Source of the DNA: Pogona vitticeps
Taxonomy: Eukaryota > Chordata > Lepidosauria > Squamata > Agamidae
Assembly: GCF_051106095.1 (NCBI RefSeq)
Contig: NC_135787.1
Coordinates: 173,995,001-174,059,000 of the forward strand
Direction of reading: 5' to 3'
Length of the DNA stretch: 64,000 nucleotides
The first letter of the stretch is position 1; every line of letters starts with the position of its first letter. This document shows positions 11,324-49,100 of this stretch, one piece after another. A model generated the notes under the pieces. The model was not told where the DNA came from, ran no database searches, and was given only the letters and a program-made list of their open reading frames with translations. Position numbers and translations under genes: made by a program.

Positions 11324-11451
11324 GAAGGCTTTCACGGCTGGGATCCAATGGTGGTTGTAGGTATTTTGGACTGTTTGGCTGTGTTCCAGAAGATGGCCAA
11401 ACAACCCAAAAAACCTGCAACCACCATCAGATCCCAGCCATGAAAGCCTTC
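11324..11451. repeat. Inverted repeat with ~62-bp arms
   Basis: The left arm (gaaggctttcacggctggg onward) and the right arm (its near reverse complement, ending ccatgaaagccttc) flank a loop of a few bases. A third partial copy of the arm (cgggttgtttggctgtgtt) lies at about 11206. The arm sequence belongs to a repeat common in reptiles. The class is uncertain; a Penelope-like element is one possibility. Confidence 0.6.
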
Positions 11452-13205
11452 GAGAATACAAAAAAATAAGTATCTGACTTTTTTGCAGGTGGACTCTGTA
11501 TGATCCTGAGGCCAGCCTTGGGAGAAAAAAGCACAAATGTGAGGATGTTAAGGGCCTACATACGGTATGTAGCCAGCTAAGAATTATTTTGAGTGAGGAG
11601 ATATGGGTCAACTATATAGCAATACAACTGTCAATTATATTTTTATATACTAATTGTGTGTTAAAAGCATCACCCACTCTTGTTTTTAGATTGTGTATAA
11701 GGAGTACATTTTCCCCTTGTTCACTAACAGTGATCACAGTGCTGACAGTTGGTACTTGTATAACCATGTCAGCATATAAGGGAGGTAGCAGCAAGCTTTG
11801 GGGAATCTTAAGGTTTGAAGAAAGGCAAAGTACATTTAAAAAAAAATTGCTTAAGAACACATTTGCAATCACTAACAAAGCAGCTCAATCATGAGTAGGA
11901 ATGGTCAAGTCAGCATGGACTGCTTGGTGGTGGTGAAACAGAAAACTAGGAATGAAATAGAGTGGCTAAAAATCCACAACAGGCAGCTCCCACTCTGCAA
12001 CATCTTGTAGCAGATTGTACTTCCTTTTCTAAATAAGGTATGTGAGCGACCTGTAGAGAAGTGAGGAACACATACCTTTCAGCATGGACCCCTGTGTTGC
12101 CAAATCATAGCACTTGAAGCAAACAATTATAACAAGCCTACGCTGTGATATATTATTTCTCTATAAGATTTACACCCCGTTTTAATTCCAATGAGTTGAA
12201 AGAAAGTCTACATATTTCCCTTCATCCTAAGAGACGGATCACCCTGGGGGTGCAGGGGGCTAGTGGAAGATCATGGAATGAATTTCACAGCTCAATGGGG
12301 AGTAGGGGCTGAGTTGTTTTAAGTTGCAATCTAACATTCCACATCTAACAAATAGACCAACTCAAGATGCAGACAGTCAGTTGTCTCCAGGAATCTCACA
12401 AAATGGACATCAAGCAGTGCTTGGAAAAAGTTTTTTTTTGGGGGGGGGAGGGGAGAATAGGTACCAGCTGGCATATAAAGCCAACAATCATCCCAAACAC
12501 TGAAAGGACTTTCCATCAGTCAACAGAATCTCATGTCCCATCTCAGTTCTGTGTAGGAATCCGGCTGTGCAGACACTCAAAATCTGCCACCAAAATTCAA
12601 GCTGAAACAAACTGTTGCATCACTGGTTCATAGTTCTATATGTCGTTCCTCAAGTCTTACCTATGCCTATCTGCAGCACATTGGCAAGAGACATCAGCAT
12701 TTTAAATTCAGAACAGAAGTTCTAAATTGTAACTCCCACCTAGCAGAGCATTATACTGTAATGCCAATCCAACATCATTCCCTGGGCCAAGGAGTTAAGG
12801 GTGATCATAGCCTGTATTGATGCCTTTCATTTTAGACTTCCACTCTCCATGTAACACTCAATACCATTGTTATCAATCCTTCTACCTTATATATTTTGTT
12901 GATGCTACATCAGTTATATCACATTCACTAGTGTCCAGTCAATAATTCTGCACCAACAAACCAAGAACCACACACCATGTTGCGATCAACTAGTTACTAA
13001 ACATGACCAAAAGTACTCAGACTACGTTTATGTTTGCATTGAACAAGAGAGAGGGATGCCTTCAATAGCCACCCTTAAGATTTCTCCCTCAACAGTCTTC
13101 CTATTCTGCATAACACTACAATTAAACTAGAGCATGGATGGATTAACACATCAGGAAGCCAGGTTTTAGTTTGCTGAATGCTGATTTGTTGTGCCCAAAT
13201 CCCTC
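11452..13205. other. Intergenic, nothing recognised
   Basis: Short overlapping open frames on both strands (for example at 11589-11894 and 12367-12633) show no known domain. A T/G homopolymer lies at 12430-12450. I see no gene or nameable repeat. Confidence 0.4.
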
Positions 13206-13210
13206 TCTGC

Positions 13211-13565
13211 AAACAAGCCATGGTAAAGGTAAAGGTTCCCCTTGACATTTTTTAAGTCCAGTCGTGTCCGACTCTAGGGGGAGCCACTCATTCCGCTTCT
13301 CAAGCCATAGAGCCAGCACCTGTCCGAAGACAGTTTCCATTGTCATGTGGCCAGCGTGACTAGGGAACGCCGTTTTACCTTCCCACCGAGATGGCATCTA
13401 TTTATCTACTCATATTTACATCCTTTCGAACGGCTAGGCTGGCGAGGAGCTGGGACAAAGTGATGGGAGCTCACTCCGTTGCGTGGATTCAATCTTACGA
13501 CTGCTGGTCTTCTGACCCTGGAGCACAGGGTACTGCGGTTTAGCCCACAGCACCACCACGTCCCT
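13211..13565 (-). repeat. tRNA-derived SINE with BovB-derived tail
   Basis: On the minus strand it starts with a tRNA-like head (ggacgtggtggtgctgtgg). On the plus strand it opens with aaggtaaaggttcccc and cagtcgtgtccgactct, which matches the reversed BovB 3' end. A second copy of the same family is at 53185-53520. Confidence 0.8.
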
Positions 13566-14039
13566 GCCAAGCCATGCTTAGGCAGTTGTAAACCATAATT
13601 TGAAGTCATTTTCCTGCTTTTGCCATATCAATTAGAATTTTTTTGGTTACTGTTATAATCAAGATACATGCTGTCATTAAATTAAGAGGAAGCAAAAACA
13701 TCCCATAGGTTACACAAAGCACCCAAGGCCCCCAGAGATTATTTATTTTAAAAAGTGGGAGGTGGTGTTTTTCTGCTCCCAGGGGCAATTAGGTATTTTT
13801 GTATGGGAGGGTCCCCTGCTATAGCATCCCACTACATAGTACCTCCAAGAATCAAACCAGAAGGTGAATAGGACAATTTGGAGCTGGAGATGGCCTTTGC
13901 AGTGTTTAGATGAAAATTTGACCCCATGACTCATGACAGTTCCCTCCTCCACTAAATGGAAGAATCAAGTTTCAAGAATTTGCTCATGCCACATTTGTTG
14001 CTACTGCATCCAGATACTTTAAAACATTTGTTTTACTTA

Positions 14040-14185
14040 CAGTGGGGTCTCTACTTAAGAACTTAATCCGTATTGGAAGGTGGTTCTCAAGTTGAAAAGT
14101 TCTTATGTTGAATCTGCATTTCCCATAGGAATGCATTGAAAACCATTTAATCCATATCTGCTCTTTTCTGTCCATAGAAACTACA
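14040..14185 (+). mobile_element. Truncated Tigger-like MITE
   Basis: It begins ta/cagtggggtctctac and matches the first ~145 bases of the complete element at 42927-43439 (aagaacttaatccgtattgg, aatgcattgaaaa). The right terminus is missing. It lies just beyond the likely end of the MKRN1 3' UTR. Confidence 0.7.
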
Positions 14186-14277
14186 GTATTTTTGCAAATA
14201 TAATGTTTTAAAAAAATGACCTTTTAAAGGTATAAAAAAGTAACTGACAAAGAGGTGGCTCCCAATACCATCAGTAA

Positions 14278-16231
14278 TTTATTACTTTTAAAAGCACCTT
14301 TTCAAGCTCTGGCTTTGCCCCAGCTTCACTTTTCTTAGCTGCTCATTGTGAAATTGGACATGAGAAAAGACACGGGAACAGAGCAGAAACAAGGAAAATG
14401 ATGGTTGGTTTGGCTGCCTAAGACACAATTAGCAACTAGAACCAAAAAAAAAAAAAAAAAGGCTTAATGTAATGTGTGAACAAATCTTCAATGTTGCAAA
14501 TGTTCAGATGTCCATAAGCCACTGTAGTCTAACAAATGGAAGTAAAGACTAGCAGCTGGGTGGTTAGAGAGGCTGGGAAAAGTTTCCCATGTCAAGAGTG
14601 TAGAAAATACAATAAACCAAGAGCACACCGGTACATCTTTAAAGTTCAAACTGGAAAACAAATGTGCTTTTCTGTTTGTTTGTTTTTATTTGGGAAAAGT
14701 GCTTCTTACAAAAGGCAGCTGCAAAGTAACACAGACTTCAGCAACAATTTCTGATTCATTTAAAAGTGAAAGGAGACGCAATCTAAAGGACAGAAGCAGA
14801 AGAGATCAAAGAGAATCCAGCAGCATTAAATGTAATGGGAAGTTAAAATTGCACTAAGGGAGAAAGGAAGAAAGAGGGAAGTGGGGAGGCTTTGGTGACA
14901 TCTGGACTTCTCTAGAGACTAGCTGTTTGGCTGTTTATACATGAGGACAAAGTAGTAACATACATGTTGTATAACCAATCTAAATTCACTTGCCCAACTT
15001 TGCAAGTTGACAAGGGGCTTCTTAACTAAGAAAGAGAAGACTCTACTTGGCTGTTACTGATCATCTACAATATTTTTAAAAGATGAAGTGAACACAGGGA
15101 TCCCAAAACACCATGGTCCTCCACTGGTAATTGTTTGGTCCAGACCCTCTTTGGCTAACCATGTTTCTACGCCTGCACAAGTCAAATACAACCACATGAA
15201 GAGGCAAGGTGGCTAGAAAGGAAAGAAAAAGGAAGAGTGCTGGTGTCATAAAGGAAGTGTCAACTACCAAGTCCTATTAGCTGGTTTAAAGATTATTTGC
15301 ACAGAATTGCTTGAGATCCACAACATTTACTTCAAAATCCAGTCAGATGTCAAAACACTGTGCACCAAAAAAAGGTGTGCATGTGGGAAGGGGGGGTGAG
15401 AGAAGGATAGGAAAGTGGAAAGTTTTAATATACACATATACCAAGTTGCCCAGCCCTTGGAATACAATTCTGCATTTTATTTGTATATACACACATAGAA
15501 AGTTCTCCTTTCACACACAAACACGTTTGCCTTTCATGCCAAAACAGTAAAAACCCGGAACATTCGCGCGCCTGGTTCTGGTTACACAGTAGTAAATAGT
15601 AATGTGCAAGTAAACAAGAGGCCAAAACCACAAATGAACACGTGTACATGAGGAGAGGTTGGAATGGAGCTGAAGCCAGCCAGGAAAATACACCACTAGC
15701 CTGGTATCCAAAATAGAAAAAAAACACGTTTCCAAAGTCCATAGTGGAAAGAGGCCATTGGCCAACTTCTGCCTGTCCCTCCCCTCGCCCGATGCACAGC
15801 CGCTGCTCGTATGTTTGTATCTGGGCTCTTCAAAATGAGTGTGGAGTCATGTAAACACTTGAACCCTGGAACTGGGTGAATCCTGTCAGGAACACAGATA
15901 TGAAGCAACAAGTCTAATCTAACTGTCTGACAGTTAAATTCATTTGTACAAAAAAACCCTAACATTTTAAAGGTTTATTTCATGTCATTTGTTTTAACAG
16001 AGAAGAAAAAAAACACACACTCCTAGGGCTGGGTGAGTGGGGTGGGAGATCGAGAGCAGGGAAAGGGAGACAGACCCTGGGTCAAATGTTATTACAATAG
16101 CAGCACCTGGAATGGATAGGCCTGCCTAAGAGGGGGGGGAAAAAACAAAACACAGGCACTGCCACAACACCACAGGAAAAAGAGCTACTGCCTGAAAATC
16201 AAGCAGGCAGTTCAAACTCCACAAAGAGGTG
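14278..16231 (-). other. MKRN1: MKRN1 3' UTR (probable)
   Basis: About 2 kb following the MKRN1 stop codon contains no recognised transposon, unlike all surrounding sequence. Minus-strand AATAAA signals (tttatt on the plus strand) occur near 15974, 15476, 14686 and 14278, so alternative 3' ends are possible. The outer limit given here is the last of these. The true poly(A) site is not visible. Confidence 0.5.
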
Positions 16232-41217
<24,986 letters not shown>

Positions 41218-41560
41218 TACTGTTTACCCCACACAGCGATGGCCCCACCGGAACTTCCGGGAGCGCATCCTTCCGGCCCGCTGGACAGGAGGGCGGGGCG
41301 ACGGGGCGGGGCTTCCCTCGCTTTTGCCTCGCGGGGACGACAACAAGCCCGACGGCGGAGGCAGGCGGCCACTCAGGGAAAGGCTCACGTCAGGAACGTG
41401 CGTCCTAATTGGCGCAGCCGTTCTCTAAGCCACGCCCACGAGTGGGACGGGCAGGGAAGGAGGAGTGCGGGGTTGTGACGTTGAGAGGGGCGGGAGCTGA
41501 AGGGATTAAAAGCACCTGGGAAAAGGTCATCGTAGTGCTCGGGTTCGGGGGGGGGGGGAG
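41218..41560 (-). promoter_or_regulatory. MKRN1: MKRN1 CpG-rich promoter and 5' UTR
   Basis: A strongly GC- and CpG-rich stretch covers exon 1 and about 350 bases upstream. GC boxes (gggcgggg at 41291-41298, ggggcggggc at 41303-41312), a CACGTCA near 41385, a CACCC-type ccacgcccacg near 41431 and a TGACGTT near 41476 are visible. No TATA box stands out, so a dispersed CpG-island promoter is likely. Whether it also drives a plus-strand transcript cannot be told. Confidence 0.6.
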
Positions 41561-42740
41561 AGAGTGGGCAGAGACGAAGTGGTTCGGTAATTTACGGCAG
41601 TTCGTGTCTGCCTCGAGTTCTTAAACCGACCTGAAGTTTGGGGGGGTGGGGCGCAGGTGATATTCACACCTGGCGGGAAATGCCTGGTCGCCGTTTGTGT
41701 AACCAGAACAAGACTCACGAGGCGATGGAAAGAATAATTGCTAGAGTTATTGGTCGTCAGCATATGTGGGCTTGCAGTCTGCTTTGCCTGACGTTTCCTT
41801 TTCAGTTGAGCGATACGTGTCCAAGTTACGCACAAGTATATGGAGGCTGGGGTGGGAACGCTGTGTACATAAAGCTTGAACGCAACAAAATAAACAAAGC
41901 AATCATTTAAAGCAGCCGTGAGATTTCTTCTGCTAATTAACACTGTTAGTGGGAGGGGATCCTGTTGTCCTCCTTCATTCCCAAACAGAGTCAAAATTCC
42001 TAGTAAATTCTAATTCAAGGATTTCAGGAGACTTCCACTTAAATTCCTTTGTGGAAAGAACAGTTGTGATGCCCAAGGCCAGTATTGCCTCTCACCAGTT
42101 AGATCCTGAGCCGTCTCCCCTTTCTTGAGGATTAGGATACCCTCCCCCCCCCCTGCCCCCGGTGCCACTGGTGCCACAACAATCATCTTCTCTTTCTTGG
42201 ACATGGAATATCATTGTCTGGTAGAGCAAAGGATGGATGGTGTGCCATGGTGTCCTCTTATCTTTCTCTAAAAGCAGACATGTTCTCTCTCTGTTGTGGC
42301 AAATGCCACAGTGGCAGGATGTTGTGGGGAGGCATTTTGATTTCTGCCTCAAAGTGGTCAGAGAGTTTGTAACCTGTGCAGAAAGCCATGAACAGCACTG
42401 AGAGCTGACAGTACTTCCTGCTCTATTCTAGCAGGTGTTTGAAGGCCCTACCCTGGTTAAAACTGTTATCAACTGGGGACTAAGGGATAAAGGAAGGGGT
42501 TATTGTATCTCAGGAAACTTCATGTTGCATTCTCTTGTTCCGACGTGCTGTGAGATGTTGCAAATGTTTAAAAATTATTTTAGTCTAAAGGTCTTTTAAC
42601 AGTTTCATTTAATAGCATTTTGATATTCTAACTTACTCTATTTTTTCTACTTTCATTTTTTAAATCATTGTGTAAACTGCAATGGATCCCTGTTAAGAGA
42701 AAGACTAGATATAAATGAGCTAAATAAAAGTAATTAATAT
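41561..42740. other. Intergenic, nothing recognised
   Basis: Sequence upstream of MKRN1 with G- and C-homopolymers (near 41540, 41640 and 42145). Open frames on both strands match no family I know. Confidence 0.4.
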
Positions 42741-42744
42741 AATA

Positions 42745-42925
42745 TAATGTGTGTTCTATGATGTCAAGTGACTTATAGTGCCCCTAAATAGGGCTTTCAA
42801 AGTATGTGAAATATTTAAGGAGTGACTTTATCAGTTCCACGCCCTTAGTGAGTTTCCATGGTCAAGTGGGGATTCAAACTCTCTTCTCCAGAATCCTAGT
42901 CAGTTACTCTATCCACTGTGTGTAT
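42745..42925 (-). repeat. tRNA-derived SINE
   Basis: The minus strand reads cagtggatagagtaactgac, ggattctggagaagag and tttgaatcccc, a tRNA-like head with a B-box. The tail lies towards 42745 (tgatgtcaagtgacttatag). It abuts the MITE at 42927. Confidence 0.65.
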
Positions 42926-42926
42926 A

Positions 42927-43439
42927 CAGTGGGGTCTTGACTTGAGAACTTAATCCGTATTGGAAGGCGGTTCTCAAGTCAAAAAGTTCTCAGGTCAAAT
43001 CTGCATTTCCTATAGGAATGCATTGAAAATCATTTGATCCGTATCTGCTCTTTTCCGTCCATAGAAACTAATGGGAAGCTGCTATTCCGCCTTCGACCAC
43101 TAGAGGGGGATATTTTGTTTCTTTTTTTCTTAGGTCAAGAAAGGTTCAGGGAAGGCAGGGAAAATACAGTCCAGGCAGTACAGTACCAGGCAGTCTGAAG
43201 ACTGTCTCCCAATCCACTCTCTAAACGCTGGGAGGAGTGAGGAAGCAGACAGGCACCCTTTTCACTGGCCAACAGTTAACTGAAAGTTCGCATTTTGCAC
43301 TTTCTCTGCCTCCCATGTGGGTTTTTTCAGTTCTTAACTCAAATCTAAGTATGTAAGTCAAGTCAATATTTTCCTATGAGAGTGGTTCTTAAGTCAAAAT
43401 GTTCTTAACTCAAGCAGTTCTTAAGTCAAGACCCCACTG
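42927..43439. mobile_element. Complete Tigger-like MITE with TA duplication
   Basis: ta/cagtggggtcttgactt and aagtcaagaccccactg/ta are matching inverted termini of a 513-bp element. The subterminal repeats (cttgagaacttaatccg and agttcttaagtcaag) extend the symmetry. It has no transposase. A truncated relative is at 14040-14185. Confidence 0.9.
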
Positions 43440-43937
43440 TATACACATCATGTAACATTTCGAAATGTGTAGAGGTAAAAGGAAAACTGAAAATATGGAG
43501 TTGAAAAAAAATACCTATAAGCATTTGCAGATGTGAATATGTGTGCAATATATTCTGTTTCTGTTGTCCGCGTTCACCTTTAAATTTACTCACATAAATA
43601 CATTTAGTCCATTTGTACACAAACATTCATTCATACATAAACACTCATTTCCATCATTCATTAGTAGCCATGTTGCTGGAAGCTTGTGAGAGTTGTAGTA
43701 CCAAGAAATAACATTGCCAAGTTCTCACCATTTGGTCTATACTTTCCCCTGACCCCTGAAATTCCTTCCCTCCAACAGACCATTTGATCTTTCACTGTGC
43801 TCTCATGTTTCTGATGACAAGTTGGAAGTGTTCAAAAACATTGCATAATGGCTCAGATTCAACAAAGGATTGGTATGGGTCTTATTTTAATAGCTGGAAA
43901 TCACAGCTGTTAGGTTTGGAAGATTGAGAAACTGCAG

Positions 43938-44010
43938 CTTTTATTTATTGATTGATTTGATTTGATTTGATTTATACCCTGCCCATCTGGCCTAAAAGGC
44001 CACTCCTACT
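43938..44010 (-). repeat. LINE-type 3'-end remnant
   Basis: tttatttattgattg and gatttgatttgattt precede ataccctgcccatctggcc and ggccactcctac, a short piece of the element at 5755 and 22683. Confidence 0.5.
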
Positions 44011-44819
44011 AATATGAAACATTTCTCCTTTCATTAGGTTTGTCTCTGATTTTTAAAATTGTAAATTGGCCAACCATAATTTTTCTACAGCACTGGATGT
44101 TTTGCACCACAATTGTTATCTTTCTGTATTCCTAAAAAACGACATACAAGTTACCTTGACTTCTCAGAATAAATTATTTCGAAAGTTTGAATGGAAAAGC
44201 ATTAAAAGCCAAAGAAATCACAGATGTTTTCTCAAAGTTGACATATGAGCCTCCTTTTTCACCCAGGCAGTGGTTACAGAGTGGCAGCTGCTTTGTTCTG
44301 TTAATGATAAATGGATTTGCTTAGCAAGTCGGTGGCTGGAATGCAGGACAGCTGGAGCCGAAATCATTCTGTTGCCGATTCCCACCACGCCTGGCTTCTT
44401 CCAAGTGCTGGTCACATGAAACGTTCAGCTAGCATATGGTCAAAAATAACAGGCACAGAGGTAAGGAACTGGCCATATTGCCACCTTCTTCTGCTGCAGA
44501 AGGCAAATGCTACTTAAATACTTGATAAATGAACAGGTTGGTATGGAACTGTGACATTTCTTATAAGAACACAGGGCTTACTGAAGTGGCTGGTAAGATT
44601 AAAAACTTGTAGCAGTGAATTTCGTTTAATACTGAAACCAAGTGTGGACATGGTATAAAATAACTTGAAGCAAAACTATGCTACATTTGATTGAGGTCTA
44701 CTTTGCTGCATTTTTGTATTTTACATTTGAGTGGATGGTTGTCTAATTATTATTTTTATTCTGGTGTGCATGTATTTCCAATAAATTCTCTGCACTTTTG
44801 GTTGGGCAGTCCTTTAAAA

Positions 44820-44960
44820 GGCTTTAGAGGAGTAGCCGTGTTAATCTGTTTCAAATTCTGCATAGACAAAAACAAAACAGAAGTAATATGGCACTTTGAA
44901 GATTAACAAACGTCGTTCAGTGTGACATTTGATGGCTTACAAGCCACTTCTTTAAACAGA
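44820..44960 (+). repeat. Reptile interspersed repeat, class uncertain
   Basis: ggagtagccgtgttaatctg then atggcactttgaagattaac and cttacaagccacttctttaa match a repeat widely seen in reptile genomes ('tagccgtgttagtctg ... gcccacttcttcag'). Confidence 0.65.
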
Positions 44961-46058
44961 TAGAATACGCAGTCATTTTGCTCCCAGAGGCATAGCAGCA
45001 GATGGTAGGTAGCCTCTGCCCAACCAGGTGAAGGACCCAAAGCTAGTCAGAATAGTTCCCAAAAGTTCCACATCACAGCATCTGATAGACAAATACAGGT
45101 ACAAATATTTCACAAATAAACTAATTTGGCTTTTCTAGTCTTTTTCATAACAAAATCTTGAATTATTTTCCCCAACTCAATTGCTCAGACAAACTCACCC
45201 TTGACAGACTAAATAACTTGATATGTAAGGTTACAATTATCTCTCTAACCTGGAAATAAATGCTATTTAAATCATTCAGCCCATTTGTTTGCAGAAGTTA
45301 GCAGGATGGCACTGTTAACTATTTCTGCTCTATTGCAGAACATCAGCAATTTTTTTAAAATGTTAGTTTTCCAAAATTTACGTTTCTGCCATATACATAT
45401 AGAAAAGGCTGTGTCCCTGTAGCTAGAGATAATTTATTTGGAAGTTTTGCTTAATAGCATAAATCTTGTTGCTCAATTATGCAGACAGCATGACTTTTAG
45501 ACTGAATTGCCATAAATTAAGAAATCTCTATACGCATTATGTTCCTTTGACAAGTTGCACGACTTGCTATGCAACAAGTGCTGCTTGTGTACTGAGTCTA
45601 CAGAGATTTTTCAATTTACACCAATATGTATCTAAAAGTTACACCGTTAGTGTAACTGCATACATTTCTCTTAGGTGTTCAATACACTTTTCTGAAACCA
45701 TACGTAAAGCTCTCCCTGCTCTTGCACTAAACAATTGGCAGGAAGGTGATCAGGAAGATCTGTAGGACACTTGCAAAGTAAAACATTTACTCAAATATTT
45801 GGAGCTTGTTATCAGCTGCTGTAGTTATAACTCTCCATGGGATCAATGTCCCTATTACGGCCTTTGCTTTGTCTTTCCATCCGATATGCCTCCCTTGTGC
45901 CCATGCACAAAGGACTCTGGGACTGGCAATAAATACATAACGTAGAAACATAAATTTCAGCTTGCAATCCAAAGTTAGCAAAGACATTTGGGAATGAATG
46001 CAGAGTTTGCTCCTTTCTGATCATCTTCTTTTTATTGTTCATGGTCTGCTGTGCACAG
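44961..46058. other. Upstream region of the pseudouridine gene
   Basis: No exon was identified with confidence. The last 50 bases (ctcctttctgatcatc, cttctttttattgttc, ctgctgtgcacag) look like a branch point, pyrimidine tract and acceptor ending at 46058, one base before the ATG. An upstream 5' exon is therefore likely but not located. Confidence 0.45.
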
Positions 46059-46059
46059 A

Positions 46060-46144
46060 ATGACTGGGAAGCCTACTTTTTTTATCAGAGTCTGCACCGT
46101 AGCCATGGCTCACCATATTGCCCGTGTGAGAAGATCTTTGCACA
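46060..46144 (+). CDS. Pseudouridine gene coding exon 1
   Basis: Residues 1-28 plus one base. The peptide has no acidic residue, five Arg and one Lys ([24 protein letters not shown]) and looks like a mitochondrial presequence. An internal ATG at 46105 could start a shorter form. The donor is ttgcaca/gtgagt. This exon rests on position, phase and donor rather than on homology. Confidence 0.65.
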
Positions 46145-49100
46145 GTGAGTATTGCCTAAAAAGAATGTTCTGTATTCTTGTTAACAACAATAGTAAGAGA
46201 GAGTCTCAGGGCACTGGCTTAAGGGTCTCTAGACAGGGTAAAAATCTCAAAGCAGGGGTCTTTAGAGCAGAAAGTAGTTTTGGGTTTTGTCTGTGAGGTG
46301 TCTTTTAAACCTGGTGATTCATCTCCGCCCATTCCCAGTTAATGCTTAGGACCCCTGGCACAGTACACAGTGTTTGTAATTGTCTTGGGCTTGCTTCCTA
46401 TCTGCGACTTGCCTACTTTACCTCTGTGACATCATCTGCACTACTTCTGGTTTCATGTTTTGGCTCTGGAATCTGAGGGAACGGATTGGTGGAGTTTTAT
46501 TTACAACCTTGCATGCTGTCTGTAATTTGAGTGACTGGGAGGAACTTTTCTGGACGAGCGCCATTGTTTATCTCGCACTAACCAATTGCAGTATTCCTTT
46601 TAGCTTTTGAATTCAATGAGTCTCGCCTCTCTTTTGAGTGTCCCATCCCCCTCTTTTATCAGTTTGTGGCAGTTGTTTTTGCCGTTGATTTGTTCAGTTG
46701 GTTGCTAATATGTGCGTAGCAAAAAAAGAGGAGTATACACAAGTCTGCAATTTCAAGCAACTGTAAGTAAAGAAACTTTTTAATTTTTTTCTCTGACAAA
46801 GGTCTCAGGTGAGTTATGGAGATTTTAAGTGCCAGTAATTGAGAAAGGAGTGAACTCAGGGGAAGCTGGAGCTGTACTTCTACTGTGTAACAAAAAGAAA
46901 AGTTTATCAGAAATTCAAACTCTGCAACATGAGTTGCTACTGAATTGGCAACTGCAGCATTGATGAAAGCCGGGATAGTACATACAGAGAATATATGGAC
47001 AGTAGGTTTTAAAGAAATGTTATGAGAATAAGGGTTTGAAATATTCTTGGTTTCCCTTGGTACAAACAATTCTTCATGGTTTTATTCCAGGTGGCAACTT
47101 CATGGTTCATCCATGTGTGAAGGAAGCTGTGGATGGTGGGAGACCTGTTGTTGCCTTGGAGAGCACAATCATCACTCACGGCATGCCCTACCCCCGGAAT
47201 CTGAGGTTGGCAGCTTTTCTGAGACAGCCACATTGGCAAGTTTATGGTTAACTACAACAGGGGTGGCCAAAGTCCCAGCCATGGGTCTCACATAGTCCCT
47301 GCAGGAATTTTTTCTCTCTTTTTCCAGTCATCCCAGAGACACCACAAGCCAATATAAAACAAGAGAGGCTTCCATTTAGAGCCCAAATGCAGCCCAGGGC
47401 AGTTTCTTGGGGTACAAATTAGCACCCCCCCTCCCGGGCTGGTCAGATTTGCCCACCCCTTGACTAGAGGCCAATTCACCTAATCCTGTGTATCATTTGA
47501 TGTCGTTTCACTCTGTAGGAGTCCTTTCTAGTATAAAACTCTCATGCAGAACTAGAGGGATTATTCTAATCTATGGTTTCCTAACTTGAAATCTGTCTGG
47601 GTATGATCTCAGTAAGAAAGCTACACCAAAAGATATGCCTATGTAAATTAGCACTTTGAGCTGAACCTATTTGTGCATTTACTAGGAAAGATACTGGATG
47701 TTGTCTAAAGGCAGGTCCACTCCATATCCATGGGCAAAGTTCTTCTCATTCTTTCTTGATGATAACCATCTTCAGCAACTTTGCCTCAAAAACTTGTTCA
47801 TTGAGAAAAGCCAGAAGTAGATGCTTAAGTAGATTCCAACCATTCCTCTTCCCCTACATTTTTGCTCCATTCCCCCTTTAAAACTTTGAAAAGTTACTTT
47901 GGGGATTATTGACTGTCCTAGCAGTGGAATTCTAGCCAGGGCATACAAAAACTTAGTTTTCCAGGAGGCGAACAGCTGCATATCAGAAACAGAATATAGT
48001 AAGTGATTCTGTCATGCTGATTTCATTGGAAAGCTAACCCTTCACTTCCTTGATTTCATAGAAACTTGTACACTAACAATGTGGCCACAAGAGTTATATG
48101 TGTCTGGTGGGAATCTTTTACTACCATGAAAACTAATAAAAGATTAGTTGTATGTAAGGATTTATCAAGGAACTGCTTCAGGGGAAAAATGAAAAGTGAA
48201 CGGGGTTGCTCTGTGGGGCTAGGTGAGGAAGCATCATTCTCGGTTTTCCTGCCAAATTAATTGTTCCACTTCTCCCCTTCGCTTGTATTCCTTTGTGCTG
48301 AATTGTGCCAGCATGGCCAGAGAGGTGGAAGAAATTGTACGAACCAATGGATCTGTGCCAGCAACAATTGGTGTCGTAAATGGATGCATCCGTGTTGGGC
48401 TCCAGGATGAGGAACTTGAGTTTCTGGCAAAGAGCAAAAATGTTGTGAAGGTGTCTCGGAGAGATCTGCCCTACGTGCTCAGCCAGGTATACGACCGAAC
48501 TCTCTGTTGTGCTTGTTGGCCTCAGTCCAGGCTGGGTACAGGGCATCTCTTTGCTCCCAATTAGAAACAAAAAGCTGCTTTATGCCCCTGAATGCTGGGA
48601 AGTTCAAGGAAAGTTCTGGAGGCTTAGTTTCCAATGAAACATAGGGGCTATCAAAGAAATAACTTTCAACCTAATGTAAATGATATACTTCTCCATACAG
48701 CTTCTCACACAGCAGTTACAGGGTGCAACGCGACAGGGGATTGCCCTGTTGTTTGGTCTAGTCTGGGGCAGGATGGATTCGGTTTAAATCACAATCAATA
48801 TTTTTTTTTAAAAAAATCATCTCTTTGGACAATTTAAAAATTTAAAAATTATTTATTTATTTTTTTTAATTCAAATCTCCAGCTTGGTCTAAGGAGAAAG
48901 CAGGGACGGAAAGAGGAGAAGAGAAACCCCTTAAGCACCTTTGTAGATTGTTTCTCTGAGTCAAATGCAATCTGGATTGTGACTGGCTCTTCCATGACAG
49001 GGCTTATCTGGTGGTACTACGGTGGCAGGCACCATGTTTCTGGCACACAAAGCAAAGATCCCCGTGTTTGTGACAGGAGGAATTGGAGGGGTCCACCGTG

